The notes: generated from the letters alone by a model not told the origin. A stretch of DNA of 64,000 nt from Bradyrhizobium sp. CER78 (GCF_029846235.1 NZ_JARVWP010000009.1:286129-350128), one strand, 5' to 3'; shown: positions 52,209 to 62,401, counted from the first letter of the stretch. A program made the numbers and translations.

Positions 52209-52589
52209 ATGGCCCTTTACGTGCAGACCGCCGGCACCCTGTCCACCAACTCCGCAACTCTTACGCCGATGCAAGGCTTGAGCCTGACAATCCCGGAGGG
52301 CGTCGGCACCACCGCGATCATCACCCTGAACGTTCCGAATCCCTACGCCATGGGCAACGATATTCCAGGCGGCGTGTTCGGCGTCACCGTCAATGGCACG
52401 GCCTCGCCGGTCGTCGCGAGCTTTACCTACAATGAAGGGACCCCGTCGAGCTTCGGCCGCGTCCCGACCACGCTTGTCGTCGGCATTCCGCTGAGCAATA
52501 CGGCTCAGACCATCCAGGCCGTATGGGCTGGCGTTCGCGGCAGCAACGTGATCATCGACAGCCCGGCGTCGCTGAGCGCAGTCTACTGA
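52209..52589 (+). CDS. TNF-like lectin, BC2L-C N-terminal-type
   Basis: 126 residues from MALYVQTAGTLSTNSATLTP. The core LNVPNPYAMGNDIPGGVFGV, FTYNEGTPSSFGRVPTTLV and the end VWAGVRGSNVIIDSPASLSA match, in order and spacing, the N-terminal domain of Burkholderia cenocepacia BC2L-C, a trimeric fucose-binding domain with a TNF-like fold. Arg84 and Arg110 fall where that domain has ligand arginines, as I recall it. Here the domain stands alone, without the C-terminal calcium-dependent lectin part, and has no signal peptide. GGAG lies 6 nt before the ATG. Confidence 0.75.
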   Translation: MALYVQTAGTLSTNSATLTPMQGLSLTIPEGVGTTAIITLNVPNPYAMGNDIPGGVFGVTVNGTASPVVASFTYNEGTPSSFGRVPTTLVVGIPLSNTAQTIQAVWAGVRGSNVIIDSPASLSAVY

Positions 52590-52698
52590 AGGCCGATCCG
52601 GACCGGCAACGCTGCGCTGAAGCATGACCCGGAAAAGTGCGAAGCGGTTTTCCGGATCCTGCTGGAACGAGAATCTCAAGCGCGATGGTGATTCAATC

Positions 52699-53298
52699 TC
52701 ATCGCGCTTTAAGCACGCCCGGGGCGTGGACGTGACGCGACGGCAGGCTGACCTCGGCCAGCCGCGCGGCGTCTTCGTCATGGTCGATCGCGACATATTC
52801 GCCGTGCCAGTAGGCCAGCGCGGCGGTGCGTTGCGATGCGATCACGTCGAGCACGCGCCCGATGACGATCGCGTGCGAGTGCCGCTCGATGATCTCCTCG
52901 ACCTCGCAGTCGACGGCTGCGAGCGCGCCGACCAGCAGCGGGACGCCTGAGGCGCGCGTCGTCCATTCGGCGCCTTCGAACCGGTCGGCGCCTTTCAGGC
53001 CGCCCTTGCCGGTGAAGCGCTCGGCGATGTCTAGCTGATCCGCGGTCAGGATGTTGACGCCGAACACGCCATGGCGCGCGATCAGCTGATACGACGAGGC
53101 TGCGCGGTTGATGCTGACGATCAGCGACGGCGGCTCGACCGACAGCGACGACACCGAAGTCACCGTCATCCCCGAGATCTCTTTGCCGCGCCCGGCCGTG
53201 ATGACGCTGACGCCGCCGGTGAGATGGCGCATCGCGCCACGAAACTCGGCAGCAGCAACCGCAGGCTCGATCGAAACATTGCGCACGAGGGAATTCAT
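52699..53298 (-). CDS. flavin reductase (SsuE-like function)
   Basis: 199 residues from MNSLVRNVSIEPAVAAAEFR with the flavin reductase-like (split barrel) domain: VSVITAGRGKEISGMTVTSV, then SLSVEPPSLIVSINR. Such enzymes give reduced FMN to two-component monooxygenases. It is the last gene of the ssu operon, 7 nt after ssuB, and so is probably the reductase partner of SsuD, replacing the unrelated SsuE of E. coli. Confidence 0.85.
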   Translation of the reverse strand: MNSLVRNVSIEPAVAAAEFRGAMRHLTGGVSVITAGRGKEISGMTVTSVSSLSVEPPSLIVSINRAASSYQLIARHGVFGVNILTADQLDIAERFTGKGGLKGADRFEGAEWTTRASGVPLLVGALAAVDCEVEEIIERHSHAIVIGRVLDVIASQRTAALAYWHGEYVAIDHDEDAARLAEVSLPSRHVHAPGVLKAR

Positions 53299-53305
53299 GG
53301 CGACC

Positions 53306-54145
53306 TCACAAAGTGTCTTCGCTGCCTTCAAGCAGATGCTTCAGGATCTCGCCTTCCAGCGCGGCGAGCTCGGCCGAGCCGCGCCGGCGCGGTCGCGGCA
53401 GATCGATCGTGACGTCCTCGGCGATCCGGCCGTCCTCGATGACGAGCACGCGGTCGGCGAGCGCGACCGCCTCGGCGACGTCATGCGTCACCAGGATCGC
53501 GGTGAAGCCCTGGTCGCGCCAAACACGCTCCAGCAATTGCTGCATCGAGATCCGCGTGAGCGCATCGAGCGCACCGAGCGGCTCGTCGAACGCCAGCACC
53601 CGCGGCTGGCTGACCAGCGCCCGCGCCAGCGCCACGCGCTGCTTCTGGCCGCCCGAGAGCACCGATGGCCACTGGGCGCGCTTGTCGCCGAGGCCGACCT
53701 CGACCAGCGCGCGCTCGGCACGCGCCTGCGCATCGGCCGAGGAGCGCTCACGCCCCAGACCCACCTCGACATTGGACAGCACCCGCGCCCAGGGCAGCAG
53801 GCGCGGTTCCTGGAACATGACGCGGACGTCCTGCGCCCGCGGCTCCTCGCCAAACGCGATGCTGCCCGCCGTAGGCGCATCAAGGCCCGCGATCAAACGC
53901 AGCAGCGTGCTCTTGCCGCAGCCGCTGCGGCCGACGATCGCGACGAACTGGCCCGAGGGGATGTGCAGATCGATGCCGCGCAGCACCTCATTGTCGCCGA
54001 ACGCCTTGCGCAAGCCGCGGATGGTCAGCGACAGGCCGCGGGCCGCATTATCGGTCACCCGCCGCAGGTGCCGCGACTTCACGACGATGTCGGCGTGGTC
54101 GACCGGCTCGGCGTCTACGGGCTGGAAACGAAGCGCTTCTTGCAT
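53306..54145 (-). CDS. ssuB: sulfonate ABC transporter ATPase
   Basis: 279 residues. Walker A GRSGCGKST, Q-loop FQEPRLLPW, signature LSGGQKQR, Walker B VLAFDEPLGALDALT. The N-terminal 40 residues are an extension. It energises the SsuC permease. A longer frame upstream was rejected because it overlaps ssuC. The stop of ssuC lies 9 nt before. Confidence 0.92.
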   Translation of the reverse strand: MQEALRFQPVDAEPVDHADIVVKSRHLRRVTDNAARGLSLTIRGLRKAFGDNEVLRGIDLHIPSGQFVAIVGRSGCGKSTLLRLIAGLDAPTAGSIAFGEEPRAQDVRVMFQEPRLLPWARVLSNVEVGLGRERSSADAQARAERALVEVGLGDKRAQWPSVLSGGQKQRVALARALVSQPRVLAFDEPLGALDALTRISMQQLLERVWRDQGFTAILVTHDVAEAVALADRVLVIEDGRIAEDVTIDLPRPRRRGSAELAALEGEILKHLLEGSEDTL

Positions 54146-54153
54146 TCTCACTC

Positions 54154-54960
54154 TCACTTCTTCTGGAAGGCGGGGTGCCACGACAGGGTGAGCCGCTCCA
54201 GCGCCCGCGAGGCGCTGTCGGCGAGCTTGCCGAGCAAGGCGTAGATCAGGATCGAGAGCACGACGACGTCGATCAGCATGAACTCGCGCGCCTGCATCGC
54301 CATGTAACCGAGGCCCGACGAGGCCGCGATGGTCTCGGCGACGATTAGCGTCAGCCACATGATGCCGAGCGCAAAGCGCAGGCCGACGAAGATCGACGGC
54401 AGCGCGCCGGGGAAGATCACCCGGCGGAACAGTTCGCCGTCGGTCATGCCGTAGATGCGGCCCATCTCGATCAGCTGCGGGTCGACGGTGCGGATGCCGT
54501 GCAGCGTGTTGAGATAGATCGGGAAGAACACGCCGAGCGCGACCAGGAACAGCTTTGCCGACTCGTCGATGCCGAACCACAGGATGACCAGCGGGATCAG
54601 CGCCAGATGCGGGATATTGCGCACCATCTGCAGCGTCGTGTCGGTAAGTTTCGCGGACAGCTGCGACAGCCCGTTGGCGAGCCCGAACGCAAAGCCGATG
54701 CCGCCACCGATGACAAAGCCGATCGAGGCGCGCCAGAAGCTGACCCAGATGTTGCGGACCAATTCACCTGATAGCAGCAGCTTCCATCCCGCCAGCGCCA
54801 CATCGGTCGGCGCCGGCAGCACGCGCGAGGGAACAAAACCGGTGACGCAGGCGAGCTGCCAGATCAGTACGATCGCGAGCGGCACGATCCAGGGGATCAG
54901 GCCGTCGACCTTCGGAAGCTTCGGTGCGCCGACGCGCGGTAGTGAATCGATCAAGCTCAT
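54154..54960 (-). CDS. ssuC: sulfonate ABC transporter permease
   Basis: 268 residues with six transmembrane helices and the permease EAA loop near TLIVAETIAASSGLGYMAMQ. It overlaps ssuD at 54,957-54,960. Together with SsuB and one or both binding proteins it imports aliphatic sulfonates. Confidence 0.92.
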   Translation of the reverse strand: MSLIDSLPRVGAPKLPKVDGLIPWIVPLAIVLIWQLACVTGFVPSRVLPAPTDVALAGWKLLLSGELVRNIWVSFWRASIGFVIGGGIGFAFGLANGLSQLSAKLTDTTLQMVRNIPHLALIPLVILWFGIDESAKLFLVALGVFFPIYLNTLHGIRTVDPQLIEMGRIYGMTDGELFRRVIFPGALPSIFVGLRFALGIMWLTLIVAETIAASSGLGYMAMQAREFMLIDVVVLSILIYALLGKLADSASRALERLTLSWHPAFQKK

Positions 54961-56138
54961 GATTGCGATGCCTGCTTTTGCGGACGGTAGTCGTTGCCGA
55001 TGGTTTCACCGAACGGGCCGGTGTTGACGCGGATCGGCGTCACGTTGCCGGGTTGCGCCAGCGACAGCAGCGGGAACACCAGCTCGGCGAAGCGATAGGC
55101 CTCCTCGAGATGCGGGTAACCCGACATGATGAAGGTATCGACGCCAATGTCCTGATACTCCTTGATCCGCGCCGCAACGGTTTGGGGATCGCCGACCAGC
55201 GCGGTACCCGCGCCACCGCGCACCAGGCCGACGCCGGCCCAGAGGTTCGGACTGATCTCGAGCTGGTCACGCCGGCCGCCATGCAGCTGCGCCATGCGCT
55301 GCTGGCCGACCGAGTCCATCCGCGAAAAGATCTTCTGCGCGGCAGCGACGGTGTCGTCGGTGACGTACTGGATCAGCTCGTCGGCCGCCTTCCACGCCTC
55401 CGCGTTGGTCTCGCGCACGATCACGTGCAGGCGGATGCCGAACGACAGCTTGCGGCCGCGCTGCGCGGCGATGGCCTTCACCTTGGCGATCTTCTCGGCG
55501 ACCTGCGCCGGCGGCTCGCCCCAGGTCAGGTACTTGTCGACGGTGTCGACCGCGACGTCGATGCCGGCGTCGGACGAGCCGCCGAAATACAGCGGCGGCC
55601 GTGGCGACTGCACCGGATTGAACAGCAGGCGGCCGTCCTCGATCCTGATGTGCTTGCCTTCGACGTTGACGGTCTTGCCGGCGAGCAGATCGCTGTAGAC
55701 GTTCAGGAACTCGCGGGTCACCGCGTAGCGCTCGTCATGATCGAGGAAGATGCCGTCGCCCTTGTTCTCGATCGGATCGCCGCCAGTGACGACGTTGATC
55801 AGCAGACGGCCGTTCGACAGCCGGTCCAAGGTCGCGGTCATGCGGGCGGCGACGCTCGGCGATTGCAGGCCGGGCCTGACCGCCACGAGATAGCGCAGGC
55901 GCTCGGTCCAGGGCGCGACGGCCGAGGCCACCACCCAGGAATCCTCGCAACTCCGGCCTGTCGGCAGCAGTACGCCGTAATAGCCGAGCTGGTCGGCGGC
56001 CTGCGCGATCTGGCGCAGATAGTTGAAGTTCACCTCGCGGCCGCCGATCGACGTGCCGAGATAGCGGCTGTCGCCATGGGTCGGCAGGAACCAGAGGATG
56101 TTGGCGTTGGTTGGGGTGCTCACGTGCCCGGCCTCCAT
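54957..56138 (-). CDS. ssuD: FMNH2-dependent alkanesulfonate monooxygenase
   Basis: 393 residues, luciferase-like TIM barrel with the SsuD start (NILWFLPTHGDSRYLGTS) and RGGAGTALVGDPQTVAARIK. It cleaves C-S bonds of alkanesulfonates to sulfite. A GTG at 56,123 would avoid the 19 nt overlap with ssuA. It lies between ssuA and ssuC, the usual ssuADC order. Confidence 0.93.
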   Translation of the reverse strand: MEAGHVSTPTNANILWFLPTHGDSRYLGTSIGGREVNFNYLRQIAQAADQLGYYGVLLPTGRSCEDSWVVASAVAPWTERLRYLVAVRPGLQSPSVAARMTATLDRLSNGRLLINVVTGGDPIENKGDGIFLDHDERYAVTREFLNVYSDLLAGKTVNVEGKHIRIEDGRLLFNPVQSPRPPLYFGGSSDAGIDVAVDTVDKYLTWGEPPAQVAEKIAKVKAIAAQRGRKLSFGIRLHVIVRETNAEAWKAADELIQYVTDDTVAAAQKIFSRMDSVGQQRMAQLHGGRRDQLEISPNLWAGVGLVRGGAGTALVGDPQTVAARIKEYQDIGVDTFIMSGYPHLEEAYRFAELVFPLLSLAQPGNVTPIRVNTGPFGETIGNDYRPQKQASQS

Positions 56139-57073
56139 GCGACGTCGGAAATCTTGATTGGTTTGGGGATCAGGCCGAGCGCGAAGAACGTGTCGGCGAC
56201 CTGCTGCTGGCCCGCGATCACGGCGTCGGTGACCGGCTTGATGCCATAGGCCTGCCGCTTCAGCGCGACCTCGACCACCGGCACCGACAACCCGATGCTC
56301 GGCGCCAGCTGCTCGGCGACGGCATGGATATCGCCCTTGGCCCAGTCATCGACCTCGCTGAGCTGCGACAGCACGAGCTGAACGATCTTCGGATCGGCCT
56401 GCAGGAATTTCTTCGAGGCGAAGTAGAACTGGTAGTTGGCGACGATGCCGGTGCCATCGGCGACGGTGCGTGCGCCGGTCGCCGCCTCCGCCGCAGCCTG
56501 GAACGGATCCCAGATCACCCAGGCATCGACCGCGCCGCGCTCGAACGCCGCGCGTGCATCGGCCGGCGCCAGGAACACCGGCTCGATCTCGGAATATTTG
56601 ACACCGGCTTTCTCCAGCGCTTTCACCAGGAGATAGTGGACGTTGGAGCCCTTGTTGAGCGCGACCTTCTTGCCCCTGAGATCGGTGACCGATTTGATCG
56701 GGCTGTCCTTCGGCACCAGGATCGCCTCGCCCTTCGGCGCAGGCGGCTCATAGGCGACATACTGCAGCGGTGCACCGGCCGCCTGCGCGAAGATCGGCGG
56801 CGCTTCGCCGGTGTTGCCGAAATCGATCGCGCCGACATTGAGCGCTTCGAGCAGCGGCGGCCCCGACGGAAACTCGGTCCACACGACCGAGTAACCGACC
56901 GACTTCAGCTTCTGCTCGAGCGAGCCCTTGCTCTTGAGCAAAACCAGCTTGCCGTATTTCTGGAAGCCGATGCGGACCACCTTGTCCTGACCGTAGGACG
57001 CGCTGACGGTCGCCGCAACGATGCTGACCGACAGCACCGCGCGGGCAATCCAGCGCCGGAATAAACGCGTCAT
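56120..57073 (-). CDS. ssuA: sulfonate ABC transporter binding protein
   Basis: 317 residues with a signal peptide (start MTRLFRRWIARAVLSVSIVA) and the SsuA/NMT1 fold (VVRIGFQKYGKLVLLKSKGS, PSGPPLLEALNVGAIDFGNT). It captures sulfonates in the periplasm. It is about 40 percent alike with the next gene (57,114) by eye, so one is a duplicate. Confidence 0.9.
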   Translation of the reverse strand: MTRLFRRWIARAVLSVSIVAATVSASYGQDKVVRIGFQKYGKLVLLKSKGSLEQKLKSVGYSVVWTEFPSGPPLLEALNVGAIDFGNTGEAPPIFAQAAGAPLQYVAYEPPAPKGEAILVPKDSPIKSVTDLRGKKVALNKGSNVHYLLVKALEKAGVKYSEIEPVFLAPADARAAFERGAVDAWVIWDPFQAAAEAATGARTVADGTGIVANYQFYFASKKFLQADPKIVQLVLSQLSEVDDWAKGDIHAVAEQLAPSIGLSVPVVEVALKRQAYGIKPVTDAVIAGQQQVADTFFALGLIPKPIKISDVAWRPGT

Positions 57074-57113
57074 GGGAATATCCTCTGCATTGAAATGACC
57101 AAACGCGCGCCGC

Positions 57114-58064
57114 TCAGGTCTGGGTATTGCGCCAGACGATGTCGCGGATCGCGATCTGCTTCGGAATCAGGCCGAGCTTGAAGAAGCGGTCGGCGACGCC
57201 CTGCTGGGTCGCGATGATGTCGTCGGTCACGGGGCCGACCGAGAAGCCGGCCCGCCGCGCCGCGATGGTCTGGATATCGAGCGGCACGCCGGTGACGGCG
57301 GCCAGCGATTTCGCGACCTCGTCGGGATGCGCCTCCGCCCACTTCGCGCTCGACGTCGTGACATCGACAATCTGCTGCAGCAGGGCGCCGTGCCGGTTCG
57401 CGAAGTCGCGATTGGCGATGTAGAACGCGTTGGTCTTGGTGACGTCGCGGGTGTTGATCAGGATGCGGCCGTTCTGCTTGGTCTCGGCGATCGCGAAATA
57501 CGGATCCCAGATCGCCCAGGCATCGATGCCGCCATTGGCGAAGGCAGGGCCGGCGTCCGGCGGCGTCAGATAGACCGGCGTGATGTCATCATAGGTCAGC
57601 CCGGCCTTCTCCAGCGTCTGGATCACGACGTTGTGCGCGCTGGATCCCTTGGTGAAGCCGACGCGCTTGCCCTTGAGGTCGGCGATGGTCTTGATCGCCG
57701 AATTCTGCGGCACCAGGATGCCCGAGCCGTTGATGATGGGCTGGGCGGCGGCATAGACGATGGCCGCGCCCGCGGCCTGCGCGAAGATCGGCGGTGAATC
57801 GCCGACCGCGCCATAGTCGATGCTGCCGACGTTCATCGCCTCCATCATCGGCGGCCCAGAGGAGAACTCGACCCATTTCACGCTGACGCCCTGCGGCTTG
57901 AAATGATTTTCCAAGGCCTCGCGCTGCCGCGTGATAACCAGCACGCCGTTCTTCTGATAGCCGATACGAATTTCCTTCGCGTCCGCCTGCGCCTGCGCGC
58001 TACGTGACAGCGCAGCTGAAGCGGCCGTGACGAGCGAAAGCTGGAGGAACTCTCGACGCTTCAT
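57114..58064 (-). CDS. second sulfonate binding protein
   Basis: 316 residues from MKRREFLQLSLVTAASAALS, a twin-arginine-like signal, with the SsuA fold (IRIGYQKNGVLVITRQREAL, SSGPPMMEAMNVGSIDYGAV). It is a paralogue of the ssuA product. The two binding proteins probably widen the range of sulfonates taken up by the one SsuBC transporter. Start chosen at the signal peptide. Confidence 0.88.
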   Translation of the reverse strand: MKRREFLQLSLVTAASAALSRSAQAQADAKEIRIGYQKNGVLVITRQREALENHFKPQGVSVKWVEFSSGPPMMEAMNVGSIDYGAVGDSPPIFAQAAGAAIVYAAAQPIINGSGILVPQNSAIKTIADLKGKRVGFTKGSSAHNVVIQTLEKAGLTYDDITPVYLTPPDAGPAFANGGIDAWAIWDPYFAIAETKQNGRILINTRDVTKTNAFYIANRDFANRHGALLQQIVDVTTSSAKWAEAHPDEVAKSLAAVTGVPLDIQTIAARRAGFSVGPVTDDIIATQQGVADRFFKLGLIPKQIAIRDIVWRNTQT

Positions 58065-58280
58065 TCCAAGACTCTCCTGACGATCGAACGCGCTACCACG
58101 CGCGCGATCATGCGATGTCAGGATGATGGGGCGCGCGAATGAAGCTGTCGAGCACCGCACAAAAATAGCGATGCCTGCACTCAGGTTCGGCCATCGCACG
58201 TGTGGTTTCTTTTAAGACGCCGATCGCACGTAGCGAATTATTTTCCTCACGGAATCGCGAGGTCGCTGCACATCAATTGA

Positions 58281-59486
58281 TCAGCCTGCAGCGGCGGCTT
58301 TCGATCCGACATTGACCGCGAGCTTGCCGTAGCGGTCCGAGAACGCCTGGGTGTCGATCTCCTCGAGCTGGATCGAGCCGTCGAGCACGCCCTTCTTCCA
58401 GGCATCGTGCTCGGGATCGTGCTGGAACTCCGGCATCACTTCCTTGCCGAACAGCTCGAGCGACTCGCAGATGTGCTCGTGCGTGTTCTTGCCGGCCTGG
58501 TTGAGCAGGATCACCTGGTCGATATGCGAGGCGCGGAAGCGGCGCAGCTTCTTGCGCAAGGTCTCCGGCGAGCCGATCAGGCCGCCGCGCAGCGCCGCCT
58601 CCTGCGCTTCCGGATTCTCGCGCTTCCACTTGTTGTACTCATCCCACATGTTGACAGTGCCGGGCGCCGGCCGCTGCCGGTTCTGCGACTGGCCGTAATA
58701 GCGCAGCGCGAACTGGAAGAAGGTCGCGCCGTCGGCGCGCCGGCGCGCTTCCTCATCCGTCTTCGCACACATGAAGAACGAGACCAGCGCCATGTTGGGA
58801 TTGATCTCATAGTCGGCGAGCTTCTTCAGCCGCTTGGTGATCGCGTTGTAATAGGCGTGCACCCAGGCGTGCGCGGCCTCGGCGCTGACGAACTGGAAAC
58901 CGAGTGCGCCAAATCCATTCTGCCCGGCGCGTTCGATGGTCGGCAGCTGCGAGCAGGCCATCCACAGCGGCGGATGCGGCTTCTGCACCGGCTTCGGCAC
59001 CACGTTGCGCAACGGGATGTCGAAATACTTGCCGTGATGCTCGGTGCCGACCTTGGTGAACATCGGGAAGATCGCTTGCACCGCTTCCTCGAACACCTCG
59101 CGCTTGGTCTCCATGTCGCGGCCGAACGGCGTCAGCTCGGTGATCGAGGCGCTCTCGCCCATGCCGAACTCGCAGCGGCCGTTGGACAGCAGATCGAGCA
59201 CCGCGACCCGCTCGGCGACGCGCGCGGGATGATTGGTGGTGAGCTGGAAGATGCCGTGGCCGAGCCGGATATTTTTGGTGCGCTGGCTTGCGGCGGCGAG
59301 GAAGGATTCCGGCGCCGGCGAGTGCGAATATTCCTCGAGGAAGTGGTGCTCGACGACCCAGGCGTAGTCGTAAGCGAGCCGGTCGGCGGTCTCCAATTGT
59401 GTCAGCGCATTCTGGTAGAGCCTGAGCTCGTCGCCGTCGTTCCAGGGGCGCGGCAGTTGCAGCTCGTAAAAGATGCCGAATTTCAT
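58281..59486 (-). CDS. LLM-class flavin-dependent monooxygenase
   Basis: 401 residues from MKFGIFYELQLPRPWNDGDE, bacterial luciferase family (HHFLEEYSHSPAPESFLAAA, GHGIFQLTTNHPARVAERVA). It is not SsuD. It could oxidise another sulfur or organic substrate and share the reductase at 52,699. It is in the same direction, 216 nt before the binding-protein gene, probably the first gene of the sulfonate operon. Confidence 0.83.
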   Translation of the reverse strand: MKFGIFYELQLPRPWNDGDELRLYQNALTQLETADRLAYDYAWVVEHHFLEEYSHSPAPESFLAAASQRTKNIRLGHGIFQLTTNHPARVAERVAVLDLLSNGRCEFGMGESASITELTPFGRDMETKREVFEEAVQAIFPMFTKVGTEHHGKYFDIPLRNVVPKPVQKPHPPLWMACSQLPTIERAGQNGFGALGFQFVSAEAAHAWVHAYYNAITKRLKKLADYEINPNMALVSFFMCAKTDEEARRRADGATFFQFALRYYGQSQNRQRPAPGTVNMWDEYNKWKRENPEAQEAALRGGLIGSPETLRKKLRRFRASHIDQVILLNQAGKNTHEHICESLELFGKEVMPEFQHDPEHDAWKKGVLDGSIQLEEIDTQAFSDRYGKLAVNVGSKAAAAG

Positions 59487-59687
59487 GGCGTCATCACTCC
59501 CAAGGTCCGTCCCCGACCGCTTGTTGTTTTGGATCAGTCTAGTGGCGGGGAAGGCCAAGTCCAGCCTCGGGGGTGAAACTCCAATTCCGTGCAGCGGGAG
59601 GCGGCTTGCCTGGAACGCATGAATGTTTAGCTTGTGTTGGTATGAGTCGCGGCGCTATCGATCGCGCGCTCCTTCCTCCGAAAGCTC

Positions 59688-60797
59688 ATGACCACCTTTA
59701 CGCCGCATCAGGATTCCGCGCTGAAAGCCGTCGCCGACTGGCTGAAAGCCAAGCCCGGCCAGAACGGCACGCCGCCGGTGTTCCGCCTGTTCGGCTATGC
59801 CGGAACCGGCAAGACCACGCTCGCCCAGCACATCGCCGAGGGTGTCGACGGCGAGGTGAAGTTCGCGGCGTTCACCGGCAAGGCGGCGCTGGTGATGCGC
59901 AACAAGGGCTGCGACAGCGCCTCCACGATTCATTCCCTGATCTATCGCGCCCGGGAATCCGGCGTCGAGCAGCCGAGCTTTGAGCTCTGGGACGACGCGC
60001 CCGCATCCAAAGCCAAGCTGATCGTGATCGACGAATGCTCGATGGTCGACGCCGAGCTCGGCCGGGATCTGATGTCGTTCGACTGCCCGCTGCTGGTGCT
60101 CGGCGACCCCGCGCAATTGCCGCCGATCCAGGGTGGCGGCTTCTTCACCGACGCCGAGCCGGACGCGATGCTGACCGAGGTGCACCGCCAGGCGCAGGAC
60201 GATCCGATCGTGCGGATGTCGATGGACATCCGCGAGGGCCGCGAGCTCGAGATCGGCCGTCGTGGCGAGAGCGAGGTGGTGTCGCGCAAGGAGCTCGATC
60301 CGGACCGCGTGATGAGCGCCGACCAGGTGCTGGTCGGCCGCAACAACACCCGCCGCGCCTACAACATGCGGGTGCGGCAACGGCTGAACATCGAGGATCC
60401 GCTGCCGGTCGCCGGCGACAAGCTGGTCTGCCTGCGCAACAATCGCAAGAAGGGCCTGTTCAACGGCGGGCTGTGGCGGGTCAAGGCGCGCGCGCAGTCG
60501 AAATCCAAGATCATCACCATGCGCGTGATGCCTGACGAGGATTTCGGCTACAAGGTCACAAAAGTCTCGGTGCGCGGCGAATGCTTCGACGGCGGCGTCG
60601 AGGGTGTGCCATGGGAGCAGCGCAAGCCCTACGACGAGTTCGACTACGGCTATGTGTTGACCGTGCACAAGTCGCAGGGCTCGCAATGGGACGACGTCGT
60701 GCTGTTCGACGAGAGCTTTGCATTCCAGGATTCGCGCGCGAGGTGGCTGTACACCGGCATCACGCGAGCGGCGAAGCGGCTCAGCGTCGTGGTGTGA
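59688..60797 (+). CDS. Dda/RecD-like DNA helicase
   Basis: 369 residues, SF1B helicase: Walker A GYAGTGKTTLAQ, Walker B IVIDECSMVD, motif III LGDPAQLPPI, motif VI YTGITRAAKRL. The short length resembles phage Dda and the bacterial RecD2-like ATPases. It unwinds DNA 5'-3' in family members. Phage origin or a stand-alone host repair helicase are both possible. Transcribed away from the LLM gene. Confidence 0.87.
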   Translation: MTTFTPHQDSALKAVADWLKAKPGQNGTPPVFRLFGYAGTGKTTLAQHIAEGVDGEVKFAAFTGKAALVMRNKGCDSASTIHSLIYRARESGVEQPSFELWDDAPASKAKLIVIDECSMVDAELGRDLMSFDCPLLVLGDPAQLPPIQGGGFFTDAEPDAMLTEVHRQAQDDPIVRMSMDIREGRELEIGRRGESEVVSRKELDPDRVMSADQVLVGRNNTRRAYNMRVRQRLNIEDPLPVAGDKLVCLRNNRKKGLFNGGLWRVKARAQSKSKIITMRVMPDEDFGYKVTKVSVRGECFDGGVEGVPWEQRKPYDEFDYGYVLTVHKSQGSQWDDVVLFDESFAFQDSRARWLYTGITRAAKRLSVVV

Positions 60798-60827
60798 TAG
60801 CCCCGCGCATTCAGCACTTCCTAATGA

Positions 60828-60935
60828 CCCGTCACCCTGAGGAGCGCGCATCGCGCGCGTCTCGAAGGGTCGACGGCCCGGCAGGTGGCCGTGCATCCTT
60901 CGTGACGCCGCTCCGCGGCTCCTCAGGATGACGGG
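60828..60935. repeat. large imperfect palindromic repeat
   Basis: CCCGTCACCCTGAGGAGC...GCTCCTCAGGATGACGGG: a roughly 108 bp hairpin with a central region, a familiar Bradyrhizobium intergenic element. It lies in the 60,798-61,089 gap and may end the helicase transcript. Confidence 0.65.
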
Positions 60936-61089
60936 TGTATGGCACCTACACGCCTGAATAATCAGCATTTCCCTCACGAAACCGTGTGGCCGGCGCCGTA
61001 ACAAAACGTCCCTTCGCCCGTATTTTGAAGCGTCGGAGCAGCCCGGCCCGGTTTGCCAATGCCGGCTCCCGCTCTAGACTGGCCCCCAA

Positions 61090-61827
61090 TTGCGATCCCA
61101 CGAGGAACCCATGCCCAAGAGCTCCCTCAGCCGTCTCTCGCTTTGCGCCGCCGCGATCGGCGCGCTGGCGGTCGCCGCTTTTGCCGTTGCGCCCTCGCTT
61201 GCCGCAGAGGACGCCGTGGTCATTCCGCCGCCGGCGGCGAGCGCGCCGGAGACCGGCATCAAGACCGCGGTGCTGGCCGGCGGCTGCTTCTGGGGTGTGC
61301 AGGGCGTGTTCCAGCACACCGCCGGCATCGTCAGCGCGGTGTCCGGCTACTCCGGCGGCAGCAAGGCGAATGCCGACTACGAGAAGGTCTCGACCGGCAC
61401 CACCGGCCACGCCGAGTCGGTCGAGATCAAATACGACCCGCAGAAGATCTCCTATGGCAAGATCCTGCAGATCTTCTTCTCGGTGGTGCACGACCCGACC
61501 CAGCTGAACCGCCAGGGACCCGATTCCGGCACGCAATATCGCTCGGCGATCTTCACGACCAGCGACGAGCAGAAGAAGGTCGCGGACGCCTATATCGCCC
61601 AGCTCAACGCCGCCAAGGTCTACAAGAAGCCGATCGTCACCAAGGTCGGAACGCTCGAGGCGTTCTATCCGGCGGAAGGCTACCACCAGGACTATCTGAC
61701 GCTGCACCCGAACCAGCCCTATATTGCGTATAACGACATCCCGAAGGTCGAGAACCTGAAGAAGATCTTCGCGGAGAACTACATCGAGAAGCCGACGCTG
61801 GTGAGCAGCACCAAGGTCACCAACTGA
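61090..61827 (+). CDS. msrA: peptide methionine-S-sulfoxide reductase MsrA, exported
   Basis: 245 residues from MRSHEEPMPKSSLSRLSLCA, with a signal-like hydrophobic stretch (AAAIGALAVAAFAVAPSLAA), then catalytic GGCFWG and YHQDYL. It reduces methionine-S-sulfoxide. Export suggests repair of periplasmic proteins. A shorter start at MPKSSLS is more likely. msrB follows 21 nt later. Confidence 0.92.
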   Translation: MRSHEEPMPKSSLSRLSLCAAAIGALAVAAFAVAPSLAAEDAVVIPPPAASAPETGIKTAVLAGGCFWGVQGVFQHTAGIVSAVSGYSGGSKANADYEKVSTGTTGHAESVEIKYDPQKISYGKILQIFFSVVHDPTQLNRQGPDSGTQYRSAIFTTSDEQKKVADAYIAQLNAAKVYKKPIVTKVGTLEAFYPAEGYHQDYLTLHPNQPYIAYNDIPKVENLKKIFAENYIEKPTLVSSTKVTN

Positions 61828-61848
61828 GCAACTCGCAAAGGAGGTTGA

Positions 61849-62262
<414 letters not shown>

Positions 62263-62401
62263 CGGCCTCCGGGCCTGACGGGCCGAATAATCCACCGGCG
62301 CGTCGAACGTTTGATCCGCCCCGCACGACCAAGAACCGGTCGCGCGGGGTTTTGTTTTGGCGCGGCCATCCTTCCGCGCGCCTCAACACAAGGAAATTTT
62401 G

